Shown: one piece after another, positions 11,896 to 20,824 of the stretch
How positions within the stretch are numbered: position 1 is the first letter of the stretch
Layout: every line of letters begins with the position of its first letter
Notes under the pieces: generated by a model
The model's input: only the letters and a program-made list of their open reading frames with translations
What the model was told of the DNA's origin: nothing
The model's database searches: none
Assembly: GCF_014651895.1 (NCBI RefSeq)
Contig: NZ_BMXT01000001.1
Coordinates: 1,178,001 to 1,242,000 of the forward strand
DNA length: 64,000 nucleotides
Direction of reading: 5' to 3'
Source: Rhodanobacter panaciterrae
GTDB lineage: Bacteria; Pseudomonadota; Gammaproteobacteria; Xanthomonadales; Rhodanobacteraceae
Made by a program: the position numbers and the translations under genes

Positions 11896-12828
11896 ATGAA
11901 GCATGTTCCAACCCTCGATATCCGCCGTTACGACACCGACCGCGATGCGTTTGTCGCCGAGCTCGGCGCGGCCTACCGTGAATTCGGTTTTTGCTGCATC
12001 AGCGGCCACGGCATCCCGCGCGAGCTGATCGACAGCTCCTACGATGTGTTCCAGCGTTTTTTCGCGCTGCCGACCGAAACCAAGATGAAGTACCACATCG
12101 CCGGCAGCGGTGGTGCACGGGGCTATACGCCGTTCAAGGTGGAGACCGCCAAGGACAGCCAGTACGCCGACCTGAAGGAGTTCTGGCATATCGGTCGCGA
12201 GATCCCGCGCGACTCGAAGTTCGCCGACGTGATGCCGCCGAACCTCTGGCCAGTCGAAGTGCCGGACTTCAAGCAGTACGGCTACGGCCTGTTCGAGGCG
12301 CTGGACCAGCTCGGCACGCGCGTGTTGCGCGCACTGGCGCTGCATATCGATCAGCCGGCAAACTTCTTCGAGGACAAGACGGACGTCGGCAATTCGATCC
12401 TGCGCCCGATCCACTACCCGCCGATCACCCAGGACAATATTCCGAACGTACGCGCCGGCGCGCACGAGGACATCAACTTCATCACCCTGCTGGTCGGTGC
12501 CAGCGCCGAGGGGTTGGAAGTGCTGAGCGACGGTGAGTGGTTGCCGATCACCACCGAGGGCGATGCGATCGTGGTGAACATCGGCGACATGCTGCAGCGA
12601 TTGAGCAATCACGTGTATCCGTCCACCTCGCATCGGGTGGTCAACCCGCAGAACGAGAATGCGCGCAAGCCGCGTTACTCGGTGCCGTTCTTCCTGCATC
12701 CGAACCCGGACGTGATGCTGGACCCGCTTGATTCGTGCATCACGCCGGACAATCCGCGCCGCTACGACACCTCGATCAGCTCGCACGAATACCTGATGCA
12801 GCGGCTGCGCGAGATCAAGCTGATCTAG
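11896..12828 (+). CDS. 2OG-Fe(II) oxygenase, isopenicillin N synthase-like family
   Basis: A 310-residue non-haem iron oxygenase. It has the plant/bacterial N-terminal region (GFCCISGHGIP) and the double-stranded beta-helix core with iron ligands in AGAHEDIN (HxD) and in TSTSHRVVNP, and the 2-oxoglutarate-binding Arg-x-Ser in KPRYSVPFF. The family spans many reactions (hydroxylation, ring closure, ethylene formation), so no substrate is assigned; bacterial homologues of this length are usually generic. No biosynthetic cluster surrounds it. It is convergent with the DUF6445 gene, with a 5-bp gap. Confidence 0.85.
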   Translation: MKHVPTLDIRRYDTDRDAFVAELGAAYREFGFCCISGHGIPRELIDSSYDVFQRFFALPTETKMKYHIAGSGGARGYTPFKVETAKDSQYADLKEFWHIGREIPRDSKFADVMPPNLWPVEVPDFKQYGYGLFEALDQLGTRVLRALALHIDQPANFFEDKTDVGNSILRPIHYPPITQDNIPNVRAGAHEDINFITLLVGASAEGLEVLSDGEWLPITTEGDAIVVNIGDMLQRLSNHVYPSTSHRVVNPQNENARKPRYSVPFFLHPNPDVMLDPLDSCITPDNPRRYDTSISSHEYLMQRLREIKLI

Positions 12829-12833
12829 GGGCT

Positions 12834-13505
12834 TCAGGCCATCCAGAAGAATACGGCGGTCATTCGTTTGGTCGCCGTTTCCTGTCCCCAGTAGGCGGTG
12901 GCGCTGTGGATCAGATTGGCTTTGTAGATCAGCAAGCGGTTGAAGCGATGCGCCACGCGCACATCCTCGACAAACGCATTCGGCTGCACGAAACGATTGC
13001 CCAGCGCCTCGACCAGGTTATGGTGCGGCGGCATCACGATGTTGCCGCCAAGCTGGCCACCAGGCATGCGCTGGCGGAAGAAGCTGGTGCCGCACTGCTC
13101 CGGTACGTCGGGATTGAGATACAGCACGGCGGCGTAGCGGCACAGATTCGTTGAGTCGGTATGCGGCTTGGCGGCGCCTTCGAGGGAGCCGACCACTTGC
13201 ACGCAATTGTGGTTGAGCTTGGTGCCGGCCTCGGTCTGCTCGACCCAGAGCCTCTTCGCGCCGGTCAGCTGACATACCTTCGCGTCCAAGGCCGCCAGTT
13301 CGTCGTCCAGCAAGGCAGGGATGGCACGCATGCCGGGCCATACCTCGCCGGTGTAGGGGTGGCCCAACTCCCAGTCGGTCTTGGCCAGGCAACGCGCGCG
13401 TATTTCATCGGCGTTTGGCAGTGCGTCGTCCACCACCCAGTAATCGCGACCTTCGGCGGGTTTGCGATAAGGCAACGGACGCATCTGGGTGGGAAACAGG
13501 GACAT
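12834..13505 (-). CDS. DUF6445-like protein, probable Fe(II)/2OG oxygenase fold
   Basis: A 223-residue protein resembling the DUF6445 family. An HxD in KPHTDSTN, a distal His in NLIHSATAYWG and an Arg in TKRMTAVFFW follow the ligand order of Fe(II)/2-oxoglutarate oxygenases, so an oxygenase fold is inferred. The function is unknown. The start is set at ATG 13505 (MSLFPTQMRPLPY) although an upstream ATG at 13538 is in frame; there is no clear Shine-Dalgarno for either. It is tail-to-tail with another oxygenase gene. Confidence 0.7.
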   Translation of the reverse strand: MSLFPTQMRPLPYRKPAEGRDYWVVDDALPNADEIRARCLAKTDWELGHPYTGEVWPGMRAIPALLDDELAALDAKVCQLTGAKRLWVEQTEAGTKLNHNCVQVVGSLEGAAKPHTDSTNLCRYAAVLYLNPDVPEQCGTSFFRQRMPGGQLGGNIVMPPHHNLVEALGNRFVQPNAFVEDVRVAHRFNRLLIYKANLIHSATAYWGQETATKRMTAVFFWMA

Positions 13506-13569
13506 GCAGGTGAATGCCGGTGGTGAGTGAGCGGGCAACAGTAGCCGATGCGGCTATGCAAATTCGCAC

Positions 13570-14379
13570 CTATGCGCTGGTATTGCGATAGCGCTTCGAT
13601 TCGCGTGCGGAAAGCCACATGGCCAGCCGATCCGGCATCAATTGCACGACGGTCTTGATCGTCCGATTGACCCGGCCCGGGATGTACACGGCCTGGCCAC
13701 GCTCGACCGCTGCAATACCCTGATGCACCACGTCTTCCGCACTCAGCCACATGAAGCCGGGCATCTTGTTCATCTTGTCGCGAGTGCGGGTGATGTCGTG
13801 GAACTCCGACCAGGTGAAGCCCGGGCACAATGCGCAAACGTTCACTCCAGCCGTGTGGTTCTCCAGCGCCAGCGACTGCGAGAACTTGATCAGGTACGCC
13901 TTGGTCGCGGCGTACAGCGTATGTCCGGCAGGACCGGGTACATGTCCGGCGAGCGAGGCGACGTTGATGATGCGACCGTAGCCACGCTGGCGCATGCCCG
14001 GCAGCAGTCGCCAGGCCAGCTCGGTCGGCGCGGTCAGCAAGACCTGCAGAAAGTCGGCGTGGGCCGTCCAGTCGTTGGCGTCGAAGCTGCCAGGCAGGCC
14101 GTAACCGGCGTTGTTGATCAGCCAGTCCACCTGCAGGCCATGCTGATCCAGTGCGTCCGCCAGCTCCTGTGGCGCGGCTGGATTGGCGAGGTCATGCGGC
14201 AGCACGGTTACCTTGGTGTCGTGCTGGCCGAACAGTTCGGCGGCCAGCGTTTCCAGTCGATCGGCGCGGCGTGCGGTCAGCACCAGATCGTGGCCTAGTG
14301 CGGCGAGTTGCCGGGCAAACGCGGCACCAATGCCGGACGAAGCGCCAGTGATCAGGCTGAGTGGACGGGATGGTGTCAT
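13570..14379 (-). CDS. Short-chain dehydrogenase/reductase
   Basis: An NAD(P)-dependent oxidoreductase of about 269 residues with a Rossmann fold. Hallmarks are TGASSGIG (cofactor loop), NNAGYG, the catalytic serine in INVASLAG and YxxxK in LYAATKAYL. The Arg-Arg after the second strand (LTARRADRL) suggests a preference for NADP(H). The substrate is unknown; it resembles DltE/YbbO-type SDRs acting on lipids or aldehydes. The ATG at 14379 has GGA 6 bp upstream; ATG 14385 is also in frame. It is divergent from tpiA. Confidence 0.88.
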   Translation of the reverse strand: MTPSRPLSLITGASSGIGAAFARQLAALGHDLVLTARRADRLETLAAELFGQHDTKVTVLPHDLANPAAPQELADALDQHGLQVDWLINNAGYGLPGSFDANDWTAHADFLQVLLTAPTELAWRLLPGMRQRGYGRIINVASLAGHVPGPAGHTLYAATKAYLIKFSQSLALENHTAGVNVCALCPGFTWSEFHDITRTRDKMNKMPGFMWLSAEDVVHQGIAAVERGQAVYIPGRVNRTIKTVVQLMPDRLAMWLSARESKRYRNTSA

Positions 14380-14504
14380 GGTCATTCCAGGTGACGGATC
14401 GTCATTCTTGACCGCGCCGGTCGGTCGACGCCAGCTGCTCGACCGGTTTGCCGATACTCCGACCCATCGGTAAGCTTGCGGTTTGATTGCAGCGGAAGCA
14501 GACC

Positions 14505-15272
14505 ATGCGCAAGAAATTTGTCGCCGGCAACTGGAAAATGCACGGCAGCCGTTCGATGGCCACGGCGCTGGTCAACGACATCGTCGCGGCCAAGCCGGAT
14601 TCCATTGATGTCGCCGTGTTTCCGCCGTTTCCGTATCTTGCCGAGCTGGCCTCGCAGCACGCCAGCTCAGGGCTTGGCGTCGGTGCACAGGATGTCAGCG
14701 AGCATGAAGGGCAGGGTGCCTACACCGGCGAAGTGTCCGCGGCCATGCTGACGGATGTCGGTGCACGGTGGGTGTTGGTCGGCCATTCCGAACGTCGCCA
14801 GTATCACGCTGAGAGCAATGAACTGGTCGCGCGCAAGTTTGCCGCGGCGCGCGCCGGTGGCCTCACGCCGATCCTGTGTATCGGCGAGACGCTGGAGCAG
14901 CGCGAAGCTGGCGAAACCGAGGCAGTCATTGCGCATCAGCTGAAGGCCGTGCTGGCCGTCAACGGCATCGCCAGCTTCGATACGGCGGTGATCGCCTATG
15001 AACCGGTGTGGGCCATCGGCACCGGTCGCACCGCCAGTCCGGAGCAGGCGCAGCAAGTGCACGCCTTCATTCGTAGCCAACTGGAAAAAGAAGATGTTAT
15101 GATTGCCCGTCTGACCCGACTGCTTTACGGCGGCAGCGTCAAAGCGGCCAATGCCGCGGAATTGTTCGCGCAGGCGGACGTGGATGGTGGGCTGATCGGC
15201 GGTGCTGCTTTGACCGTATCCGACTTCCTTGGAATCTGCGCCGCGGCGCATCAGGCGCTACAGGCTCAATAG
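14505..15272 (+). CDS. tpiA: Triosephosphate isomerase
   Basis: Interconverts dihydroxyacetone phosphate and glyceraldehyde-3-phosphate. The 255 residues include the substrate lysine in AGNWKMHG, catalytic His in VGHSERR, catalytic Glu in AYEPVWAIGTG, and the phosphate loops LLYGGSVK and GLIGGAAL. ATG 14505 is used because family sequence begins at MRKKFVAGNWK and GGAAG precedes it; an ATG six codons upstream adds unrelated residues. tpiA-secG-tRNA-Leu is a conserved arrangement, and the secG start lies 7 bp after the tpiA stop. Confidence 0.97.
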   Translation: MRKKFVAGNWKMHGSRSMATALVNDIVAAKPDSIDVAVFPPFPYLAELASQHASSGLGVGAQDVSEHEGQGAYTGEVSAAMLTDVGARWVLVGHSERRQYHAESNELVARKFAAARAGGLTPILCIGETLEQREAGETEAVIAHQLKAVLAVNGIASFDTAVIAYEPVWAIGTGRTASPEQAQQVHAFIRSQLEKEDVMIARLTRLLYGGSVKAANAAELFAQADVDGGLIGGAALTVSDFLGICAAAHQALQAQ

Positions 15273-15279
15273 AAACCTT

Positions 15280-15738
15280 ATGTTCGTCATTTTCAGCGTG
15301 TTTTACATTCTGATCGCTGCGGCGATGATCGTGCTGATCCTGCTGCAGAACGGCGCAGGCGCCGAGGCCGGTTCCGGTTTCGGTGGTGGCGCGTCGGCTA
15401 CAGTGTTCGGTGCGCGTGGTTCATCCACGTTCCTGACCCGTGCCACGGGCACTCTGGCGGGGTTGTTCTTCCTGCTGAGCCTAGGCATGGGCGTCTACCT
15501 GCACGCCAACGGTGCGCCGCATAGCAATGCCACTGATCTTGGTGTCATGGCTGCGCTTGCCGACAAACCGGCTGCGGAGAAGGCAGCGCCTGCCGCGCCA
15601 GCTGGCTCGGAAGTGCCATCTGCAGTCCCTGCTGCAACCAACAACGCCGTACCGGCTGCACCGCCGGCGGCAACCCCCGCCCCGACCCAGAGTCAGGGTG
15701 AGGTGCCGGCAGCTACGAAGCCGCCGGCCAAGCACTAA
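15280..15738 (+). CDS. secG: Preprotein translocase subunit SecG
   Basis: An inner-membrane partner of SecYE that aids protein export. The first 75 residues hold two membrane helices separated by the conserved LLQNGAGAEAGSGFGGG and SSTFLTRATG segments. The C-terminal half (about residues 85-152) is a low-complexity Ala/Pro-rich tail, making the protein 152 residues, longer than E. coli SecG (110). Such tails are common in Xanthomonadales as far as I recall. It starts 7 bp after tpiA and ends 11 bp before tRNA-Leu, suggesting one transcript. Confidence 0.95.
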   Translation: MFVIFSVFYILIAAAMIVLILLQNGAGAEAGSGFGGGASATVFGARGSSTFLTRATGTLAGLFFLLSLGMGVYLHANGAPHSNATDLGVMAALADKPAAEKAAPAAPAGSEVPSAVPAATNNAVPAAPPAATPAPTQSQGEVPAATKPPAKH

Positions 15739-15749
15739 GCAACACACCT

Positions 15750-15834
15750 GCCCAGGTGGCGGAACTGGTAGACGCACTACCTTGAGGTGGTAGCGACGTA
15801 AGTCGTAGGGGTTCGAGTCCCCTCTTGGGCACCA
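15750..15834 (+). tRNA. tRNA-Leu(GAG)
   Basis: The acceptor stem GCCCAGG pairs with CTTGGGC (one G-U), followed by an encoded ACCA. The anticodon stem CTACC/GGTAG encloses loop TTGAGGT with anticodon GAG at 15784-15786. A long variable arm, typical of class II tRNA-Leu, and the T-loop GTTCGAGTC are clear. The GAG anticodon reads CUC/CUU leucine codons. It lies directly downstream of secG. Confidence 0.97.
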
Positions 15835-15878
15835 ATGAAGGGTTTCAGTGAATATCACTGGGACTCGATGAAACAAAG

Positions 15879-15903
15879 AAACCGCCTTCTGGCGGTTTTT
15901 TTG
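15879..15903 (+). terminator. Intrinsic terminator after tRNA-Leu
   Basis: An 8-bp stem AAACCGCC/GGCGGTTT with TTCT loop is followed by a run of T (15896-15902). It ends the tpiA-secG-tRNA-Leu transcript about 45 bp after the tRNA. Confidence 0.9.
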
Positions 15904-15955
15904 TTTGTGGACATGTGTCGAGTCTATCCGTGCTGGCGTATGCCAAGTCGCGTGA

Positions 15956-15978
15956 TGGTGCCAAGAGGGGACTCGAAC
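15956..15978 (-). repeat. Inverted partial copy of the tRNA-Leu 3' end
   Basis: These 23 bases equal the reverse complement of the tRNA-Leu 3' end (15811-15834, T-arm through CCA) except for one missing C in the run before AAGAGG. The copy lies about 120 bp downstream in opposite orientation. tRNA 3' ends are common integration sites, so this may be the scar of an old integration or rearrangement. No integrase gene is nearby. Confidence 0.75.
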
Positions 15979-16150
15979 TTGGGGGCGTTGAAGTAGGGAA
16001 AGTACGCCGTGATTGCCGCACATAGCCTGTAGGCGCTGGCCGACATATCAGCTGTTTTCGGCATGGCACATTGCGCTCCATTGATGAAGCTTGTCGCGGG
16101 CATCTGCGCGTCAGGCCGTTGCGGTTTTCATCGCTGAATGGAGAACTGGC

Positions 16151-16396
16151 ATGGTGACGATTTCACTTAATCAATCGGCTGCAGGAAGTTGGCATGTCTG
16201 TCGTTGCCAGATCGCACTGTTCAGTGATCTGCAGCTGGGGCCAGCGATCAAACTGGCCAGGGAAGTGGCGCGTGATGAACATCAGCGTCTGGGGCATCAG
16301 GTGTGTGTGAAAATGCCGGGCCCTAGTTCCATGATCGTGCTGGCGCGTTACGTGGGGAGTGATGACGTAGGTGCGGCCGACACGATGGCGGCCTGA
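16151..16396 (+). CDS. Small hypothetical protein (81 aa)
   Basis: Not recognised with confidence. GGAGA sits 7 bp before ATG 16151, a good ribosome-binding site that supports a real gene. The protein has a Trp-His-Val near residue 15, an alpha-helical centre (GPAIKLAREVARDEHQRLG) and a beta-like MIVLARYV. This layout loosely recalls small DUF2188-type proteins, in which an aromatic-Val strand precedes an Ala-rich helix. It has no signal peptide or membrane span. It is an orphan between the tRNA-Leu terminator and the response regulator gene. Confidence 0.5.
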   Translation: MVTISLNQSAAGSWHVCRCQIALFSDLQLGPAIKLAREVARDEHQRLGHQVCVKMPGPSSMIVLARYVGSDDVGAADTMAA

Positions 16397-16557
16397 GTCT
16401 GCTGACTGCGCCGCAGCAAGATGCGTATACGGTCGGTAGCTGTGGACGATGTTGCGCGATAACTAACCGTGTCGTGTTGCACATGTGGGCTGCGAGTTGC
16501 TTGCAATAGGGTGCTATGCAGCCTAATTTCAGGAAGCCCAACCAAGGAGGGCGTCAA

Positions 16558-17211
16558 GTGATCAATGTTGTCCTGGTGGACGATCACGAGCTGGTTCGCA
16601 CCGGCTTTCGGATGATTCTGCAGCAGCAGTCGGATATCAATATCAGTGGTGAGGCGGGCACGGCGGAGGAAGGCCTGCGCTTGATCCGCACGCTGACACC
16701 GGACATTGCGCTGGTCGATGTGCACATGCCTGGCATGAGTGGCATCGAACTCACCGAGCGTGTGTCCCGCTCGAAACTATCCACGCATATCGTCATCGTG
16801 ACGGTGGTCGACGATGCGCGCTTTCCCAAGCGGCTGCTTGATGCCGGTGCGCTGGGCTACCTGACCAAGGGCTGCAGTGCCGATGAACTGGTGTCTGCCG
16901 TGCGGCAAGTGGCCGGCGGCCGGCGTTACCTTGCTCCGGCAGTTGCGCAGCAACTTGCATTGGCCACCCTCGACGGGAGCACTTCGCCGTTCGACGTGCT
17001 ATCCAGCCGCGAGCTGGAGGTGGCGATGATGCTGGTACGCGGCAAGCCGTTGACGATCATCGGCGAACAACTCAACCTGAGCCCGAAAACCGTATCCACC
17101 TACAAGCAACGTCTGATGGAAAAGCTGCATGTGGATCATGTGCTCAGCCTGGCGCATCTGATGACGGTGCATGGGCTGATCGATACGCCGAACCATCACG
17201 TGGGTAACTGA
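16558..17211 (+). CDS. UvrY/GacA-like response regulator
   Basis: A two-component regulator of 217 residues: a receiver domain (acidic pocket VDDHE, phospho-acceptor Asp54 in ALVDVHMPG, Lys in YLTKG) and a C-terminal LuxR-type helix-turn-helix (LSSRELEVAMMLVRG to NLSPKTVSTYKQRLMEKL). It resembles E. coli UvrY and Pseudomonas GacA along its length, including the shared start MINVVLVDDHELVR. The start is GTG 16558 because AAGGAGG lies 7 bp upstream (16544-16550); an ATG further up at 16516 lacks this. No uvrC or pgsA follows, unlike the usual uvrY-uvrC order, and its sensor kinase is not adjacent. Confidence 0.85.
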   Translation: MINVVLVDDHELVRTGFRMILQQQSDINISGEAGTAEEGLRLIRTLTPDIALVDVHMPGMSGIELTERVSRSKLSTHIVIVTVVDDARFPKRLLDAGALGYLTKGCSADELVSAVRQVAGGRRYLAPAVAQQLALATLDGSTSPFDVLSSRELEVAMMLVRGKPLTIIGEQLNLSPKTVSTYKQRLMEKLHVDHVLSLAHLMTVHGLIDTPNHHVGN

Positions 17212-17260
17212 CTTCGCGAGGGTTGCAGCGACCCTTGGTTGCGACATGAGCTGGGGCAAT

Positions 17261-17288
17261 AAAAAACCGGACTTGCGTCCGGTTTTTT
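17261..17288. terminator. Bidirectional intrinsic terminator
   Basis: A 12-bp perfect stem (AAAAAACCGGAC/GTCCGGTTTTTT) with loop TTGC lies between the convergent response-regulator gene and rne. T-runs are present on both strands, so it can stop both. Confidence 0.92.
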
Positions 17289-17315
17289 ATTGCATGAATC
17301 ACACGGAGCGATGAC

Positions 17316-20300
17316 TCAGTCGTGCGAGTCGCTCCGGTGTTCTCTGTTCGCGTCATCGGGCAGAGCAATTACCGGTTTGCTTTCTTCATGGCTCGGTACA
17401 GCCGGTTTTACCGGATGGATCGGCTGGGCCAGCAGGTCTCCCTGTTTCGGCAAAGGTAGCGAAGCGACTGGACTGGTGTAGGCCGGCTTTTCAGACATGC
17501 TGACGGACGTGGCCGGAGTCACGACGCTGGTGGACTTGCTGGCCTGATCGATGACTGAAGCTACCGGGGGTGCCGCAACCGGAATCGGCTGAGCAACCGA
17601 TTTGGCAGGGATCGCTTCTTCGATGTCATGAGCCGGCTGGTTGATCGGCATGGTTGCCGGCGCCACTGCAGGCATGACAACCACGGGCGCAGGAGCGATG
17701 GCATCTGCTTTTGCGTCAGCATGATCATGATTGGCGACTGCTGCGGGGACTGCCTGCGGCTGGTTGCTGACCGGAGCGGGAGCAGCGGTGACCTTGACGA
17801 TGTCCGACCCTTCGTCGGCATTTGCCGCTGCCGACTTCGCCTGATCGGGGATCGGCGGGAGTGTGGGTAGATTGAAAGCCGTCATGCTAGGCACAGCAGC
17901 GTTGACTGTGACCGCGACTGGTGCAGCGGTTGGTTTCGGCTGGTTGTCCACCGAGGCGGCAGTCACGCTGATAGCGGCAACCTTTCCGGCCGGCTGAGAA
18001 GTCACTGGTTGATGAACTTCGGCTGCCGATGCGGGCGTACCGTTGTCTGTCGCGCTGACTACAGTCGCAGCAGCCGCACCGGCGGCGAAAGACTCACGCG
18101 GCGATTCGCTGCGGGTGGCTGGCTTGGTTGCCGAAGGAGTGCCGGTGGCTTCATCACGATCCTCGTCATCGAGTGCGCGTGCCTGCGCGGTGTCGAGTTC
18201 CGTACCGTTGGGAGCGGTTTCGTCATGGCGGCGCCGACGACGACCACCGCGACGACCGCGACGGCGACGTGACTGACTGCCATCGGCGTCGAGAGCGTCG
18301 TCGGCGGACTCCGGTGCCGGCGATGCGATCAGCGGTGTGAGCAGCTCGGCTTCCTTGGCTGCCTCGTCCAGTGGCGCGGCGAGCGGACGTTCACTGGCGG
18401 GGGCGCGCGGCTGACGTTCCGTCTTCGGCTGCGGCGGATTGGGCTTGCGCTCGTTCCGTGCCTGGTTGTTTTCAGTTGCCACAGGCTTTGGTTGACGTTC
18501 CGCTCTTGCGGTCTGTGCCTGGGCCTGCTGCGGCTGGCGCGGCTGCGCCTCGTTGTTGCGCTGGCGATTGTTCCGGGCTTGCTGCTGCGCGCCGGCTTTC
18601 GACGAATTCTGCTGCGCCGCGTCGCGCCGCGGCTGGCGCGACGAAGATGCATTCGAGGTATTGCCGGTGCGGGCACCGCGCTCGTCACGACGATTGCGGT
18701 TGTCGCGGTCGCCTTCATCGTTACGTTTCGGTGCCGGTGTCGGGGCTGCTGTTTCGGTACTGCGGAACCAGCCAAGCAGGCGCGAAATAACGCCACCGGT
18801 CGGCGCTGTACGTGTCGGTGCAGTTGCAGGCTGACGACGTGCAGCAGGTGCCGCGACGGCGACTGGTGCAGCGACTTCCTCGCGCAGTGGAGCGGGGCTG
18901 GACGGCACGATGCCGCTCACGGCGGGTTGCTCGCCGCTGCCCAGAGCCTGGCCCATCTTGGGCAGCTCGGCAGTTTCCACCGTGGTCAGTCGTTCATAGC
19001 TGGGCTTGCTGTGCTCGCCCATGTCCGCTTCGCGGATACGCTGGATCTCGATATGCGGCGTTTCCAGCTTCTCGTCGGCGACGATCATCACGTGCACCTT
19101 GTGGCGCAGTTCGATCTCGACCACGCTGGCGCGCTTCTCGTTGAGCAGGAAATTGACGACGCTGGACGGCGCCTGCACCAGCACCTGGCCGGTGTTGTCC
19201 TTCATCGCATGTTCTTCGATCAGACGCAGGGTCGACAGCGACAGCGATTCCACGCCACGGATGTGGCCGTGGCCTTCGCAACGCGGGCAGACGATCTGGG
19301 TCGCTTCGCCGAGGCTGGGGCGCAGGCGCTGGCGCGACATCTCGAGCAGACCAAAGCGCGAGATGCGGCCGATCTGCACGCGGGCGCGATCCTGCTTGAG
19401 CGCTTCCTTCAGGCGATCTTCCACTTCGCGCTGGTGCTTCGGGCTGTCCATGTCGATGAAATCGATCACGATCAGGCCGCCGGCATCGCGGATGCGGCAT
19501 TGGCGGGCGATTTCCACCGCTGCCTCGCAATTGGTGTTGAACGCGGTCTCCTCGATGTCGCTGCCCTTGGTGGCTTTGGAGGAGTTGATGTCGATCGCGG
19601 TAAGCGCTTCAGTCTGGTCGATCACGATCGAGCCGCCGGAGGGCAAGCGCACCTGGCGGTCGAACGCGCTCTCGATCTGCGTCTCGATCTGGTAGCGCGT
19701 GAACAGCGGGGTGTCGTCCTTGTACAGCTTGAGCTTGCGCAGCGCGTTTGGCATCACCTGCTGCATGAAGTCGCGCGCGTCGTTGTACAGCGATTCCTCG
19801 TCGATCAGGATCTCGCCGATGTCGCTACGCAGGTAGTCGCGCAGGGCGCGGATGAACAGCTTCGACTCCTGATAGATCAGGAACGGCGCGCGCTGTTTGT
19901 TGGCGGCTTCGGAGATCGACTTCCACAGTTGCAGCAGGTAATCGAGATCCCACTGCAACTCTTCGGCGTCGCGGCCGAGGCCGGCGGTGCGCACAATCAG
20001 GCCGACATCGTCGGGTACGGTGACGTGATCGAGTGCTTCCTTCAGCGCCTGCCGGTCCTCACCCTCGATCCGGCGAGAGACGCCGCCGGCCTTCGGGTTG
20101 TTCGGCATCAGCACCATGTAGCGACCGGCCAGGCTGATGAACGTGGTCAGGGCAGCGCCCTTGTTGCCGCGCTCTTCTTTTTCCACCTGAACAACGACTT
20201 CCTGACCTTCCTTGATCAGTTCGCGGATGCTGGACTTGTGCTGGTCCAGGCCCGGCGTGAAGTACTCGCGGGAGATTTCCTTCAGCGGCAGGAAGCCGTG

Positions 20301-20492
20301 GCGTTCGGCCCCGTACTCGACGAAGCAGGCTTCGAGTGAAGCCTCAACACGGGTGATTCGACCCTTGTAAATATTGGACTTTTTCTGTTCCCGGGAAGGG
20401 ATTTCGATGTCCAGGTCGTACAGGTTCTGGCCATCGACAATGGCCACGCGCAACTCTTCACGCTGAGTCGCGTTGATCAACATACGTTTCAT
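17316..20492 (-). CDS. rne: Ribonuclease E
   Basis: Main endoribonuclease for mRNA decay and rRNA/tRNA processing, and scaffold of the degradosome at the inner membrane. Of 1058 residues, the first 500 or so are the conserved catalytic half: an S1 domain near [20 protein letters not shown], a DNase I-like region with catalytic aspartates in [11 protein letters not shown] and VIDFIDMD, and the Zn-link CPRCEGHG. The C-terminal half is low complexity: an RNA-binding Arg/Asn/Gln-rich stretch, an Arg-rich [18 protein letters not shown] cluster, then a Pro/Ala/Val tail. ATG 20492 has GAGGAT upstream; the longer open frame upstream is not family-like. rne is divergent from rluC, as is usual. Confidence 0.96.
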   Translation of the reverse strand: MKRMLINATQREELRVAIVDGQNLYDLDIEIPSREQKKSNIYKGRITRVEASLEACFVEYGAERHGFLPLKEISREYFTPGLDQHKSSIRELIKEGQEVVVQVEKEERGNKGAALTTFISLAGRYMVLMPNNPKAGGVSRRIEGEDRQALKEALDHVTVPDDVGLIVRTAGLGRDAEELQWDLDYLLQLWKSISEAANKQRAPFLIYQESKLFIRALRDYLRSDIGEILIDEESLYNDARDFMQQVMPNALRKLKLYKDDTPLFTRYQIETQIESAFDRQVRLPSGGSIVIDQTEALTAIDINSSKATKGSDIEETAFNTNCEAAVEIARQCRIRDAGGLIVIDFIDMDSPKHQREVEDRLKEALKQDRARVQIGRISRFGLLEMSRQRLRPSLGEATQIVCPRCEGHGHIRGVESLSLSTLRLIEEHAMKDNTGQVLVQAPSSVVNFLLNEKRASVVEIELRHKVHVMIVADEKLETPHIEIQRIREADMGEHSKPSYERLTTVETAELPKMGQALGSGEQPAVSGIVPSSPAPLREEVAAPVAVAAPAARRQPATAPTRTAPTGGVISRLLGWFRSTETAAPTPAPKRNDEGDRDNRNRRDERGARTGNTSNASSSRQPRRDAAQQNSSKAGAQQQARNNRQRNNEAQPRQPQQAQAQTARAERQPKPVATENNQARNERKPNPPQPKTERQPRAPASERPLAAPLDEAAKEAELLTPLIASPAPESADDALDADGSQSRRRRGRRGGRRRRRHDETAPNGTELDTAQARALDDEDRDEATGTPSATKPATRSESPRESFAAGAAAATVVSATDNGTPASAAEVHQPVTSQPAGKVAAISVTAASVDNQPKPTAAPVAVTVNAAVPSMTAFNLPTLPPIPDQAKSAAANADEGSDIVKVTAAPAPVSNQPQAVPAAVANHDHADAKADAIAPAPVVVMPAVAPATMPINQPAHDIEEAIPAKSVAQPIPVAAPPVASVIDQASKSTSVVTPATSVSMSEKPAYTSPVASLPLPKQGDLLAQPIHPVKPAVPSHEESKPVIALPDDANREHRSDSHD

Positions 20493-20824
20493 GCTAGTTA
20501 TCCTCGGCTTGCCGCGCGTCGCGTGCCGCGGTGGCGCCTCAATGGCGGCCTGCCGGGGATCGCGCCGCTGCGGTATAAGCGGCAAAAAAACGGCACCGTT
20601 TCCGGTGTCGGGATGATTCGGTCAGCTGCGCCTGCCGCCCCGATACCTCATGGCATCGGACAAACAGCAGCCCAAACCGTTACGATGAAAGGGAGCCGCG
20701 ACCGGCCGCCAAGGCAACCGGCGCAATCCTCGCCGACGTTACGGGCGGGCACTCGACCCGATCCAGACATCGATGGGCAGAATGTAGCGCCCGCCGAGTA
20801 TCCTATTTCAGCAGGTTTTTTTCA
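20493..20824. promoter_or_regulatory. rne-rluC divergent intergenic region
   Basis: This 332-bp region must contain both promoters. In enterobacteria the long rne 5' leader mediates autoregulation by RNase E; a long leader is possible here but no known element is recognised. A -10-like TTATAC occurs on the minus strand near 20570-20580 and a TATCCT on the plus strand just before rluC, neither with a good -35. Confidence 0.4.

Noticed and set aside
18492-20339. Long open frame antisense to rne (615 codons)
   Set aside because: Shadow of rne codon usage; no start signal and no recognisable domain.
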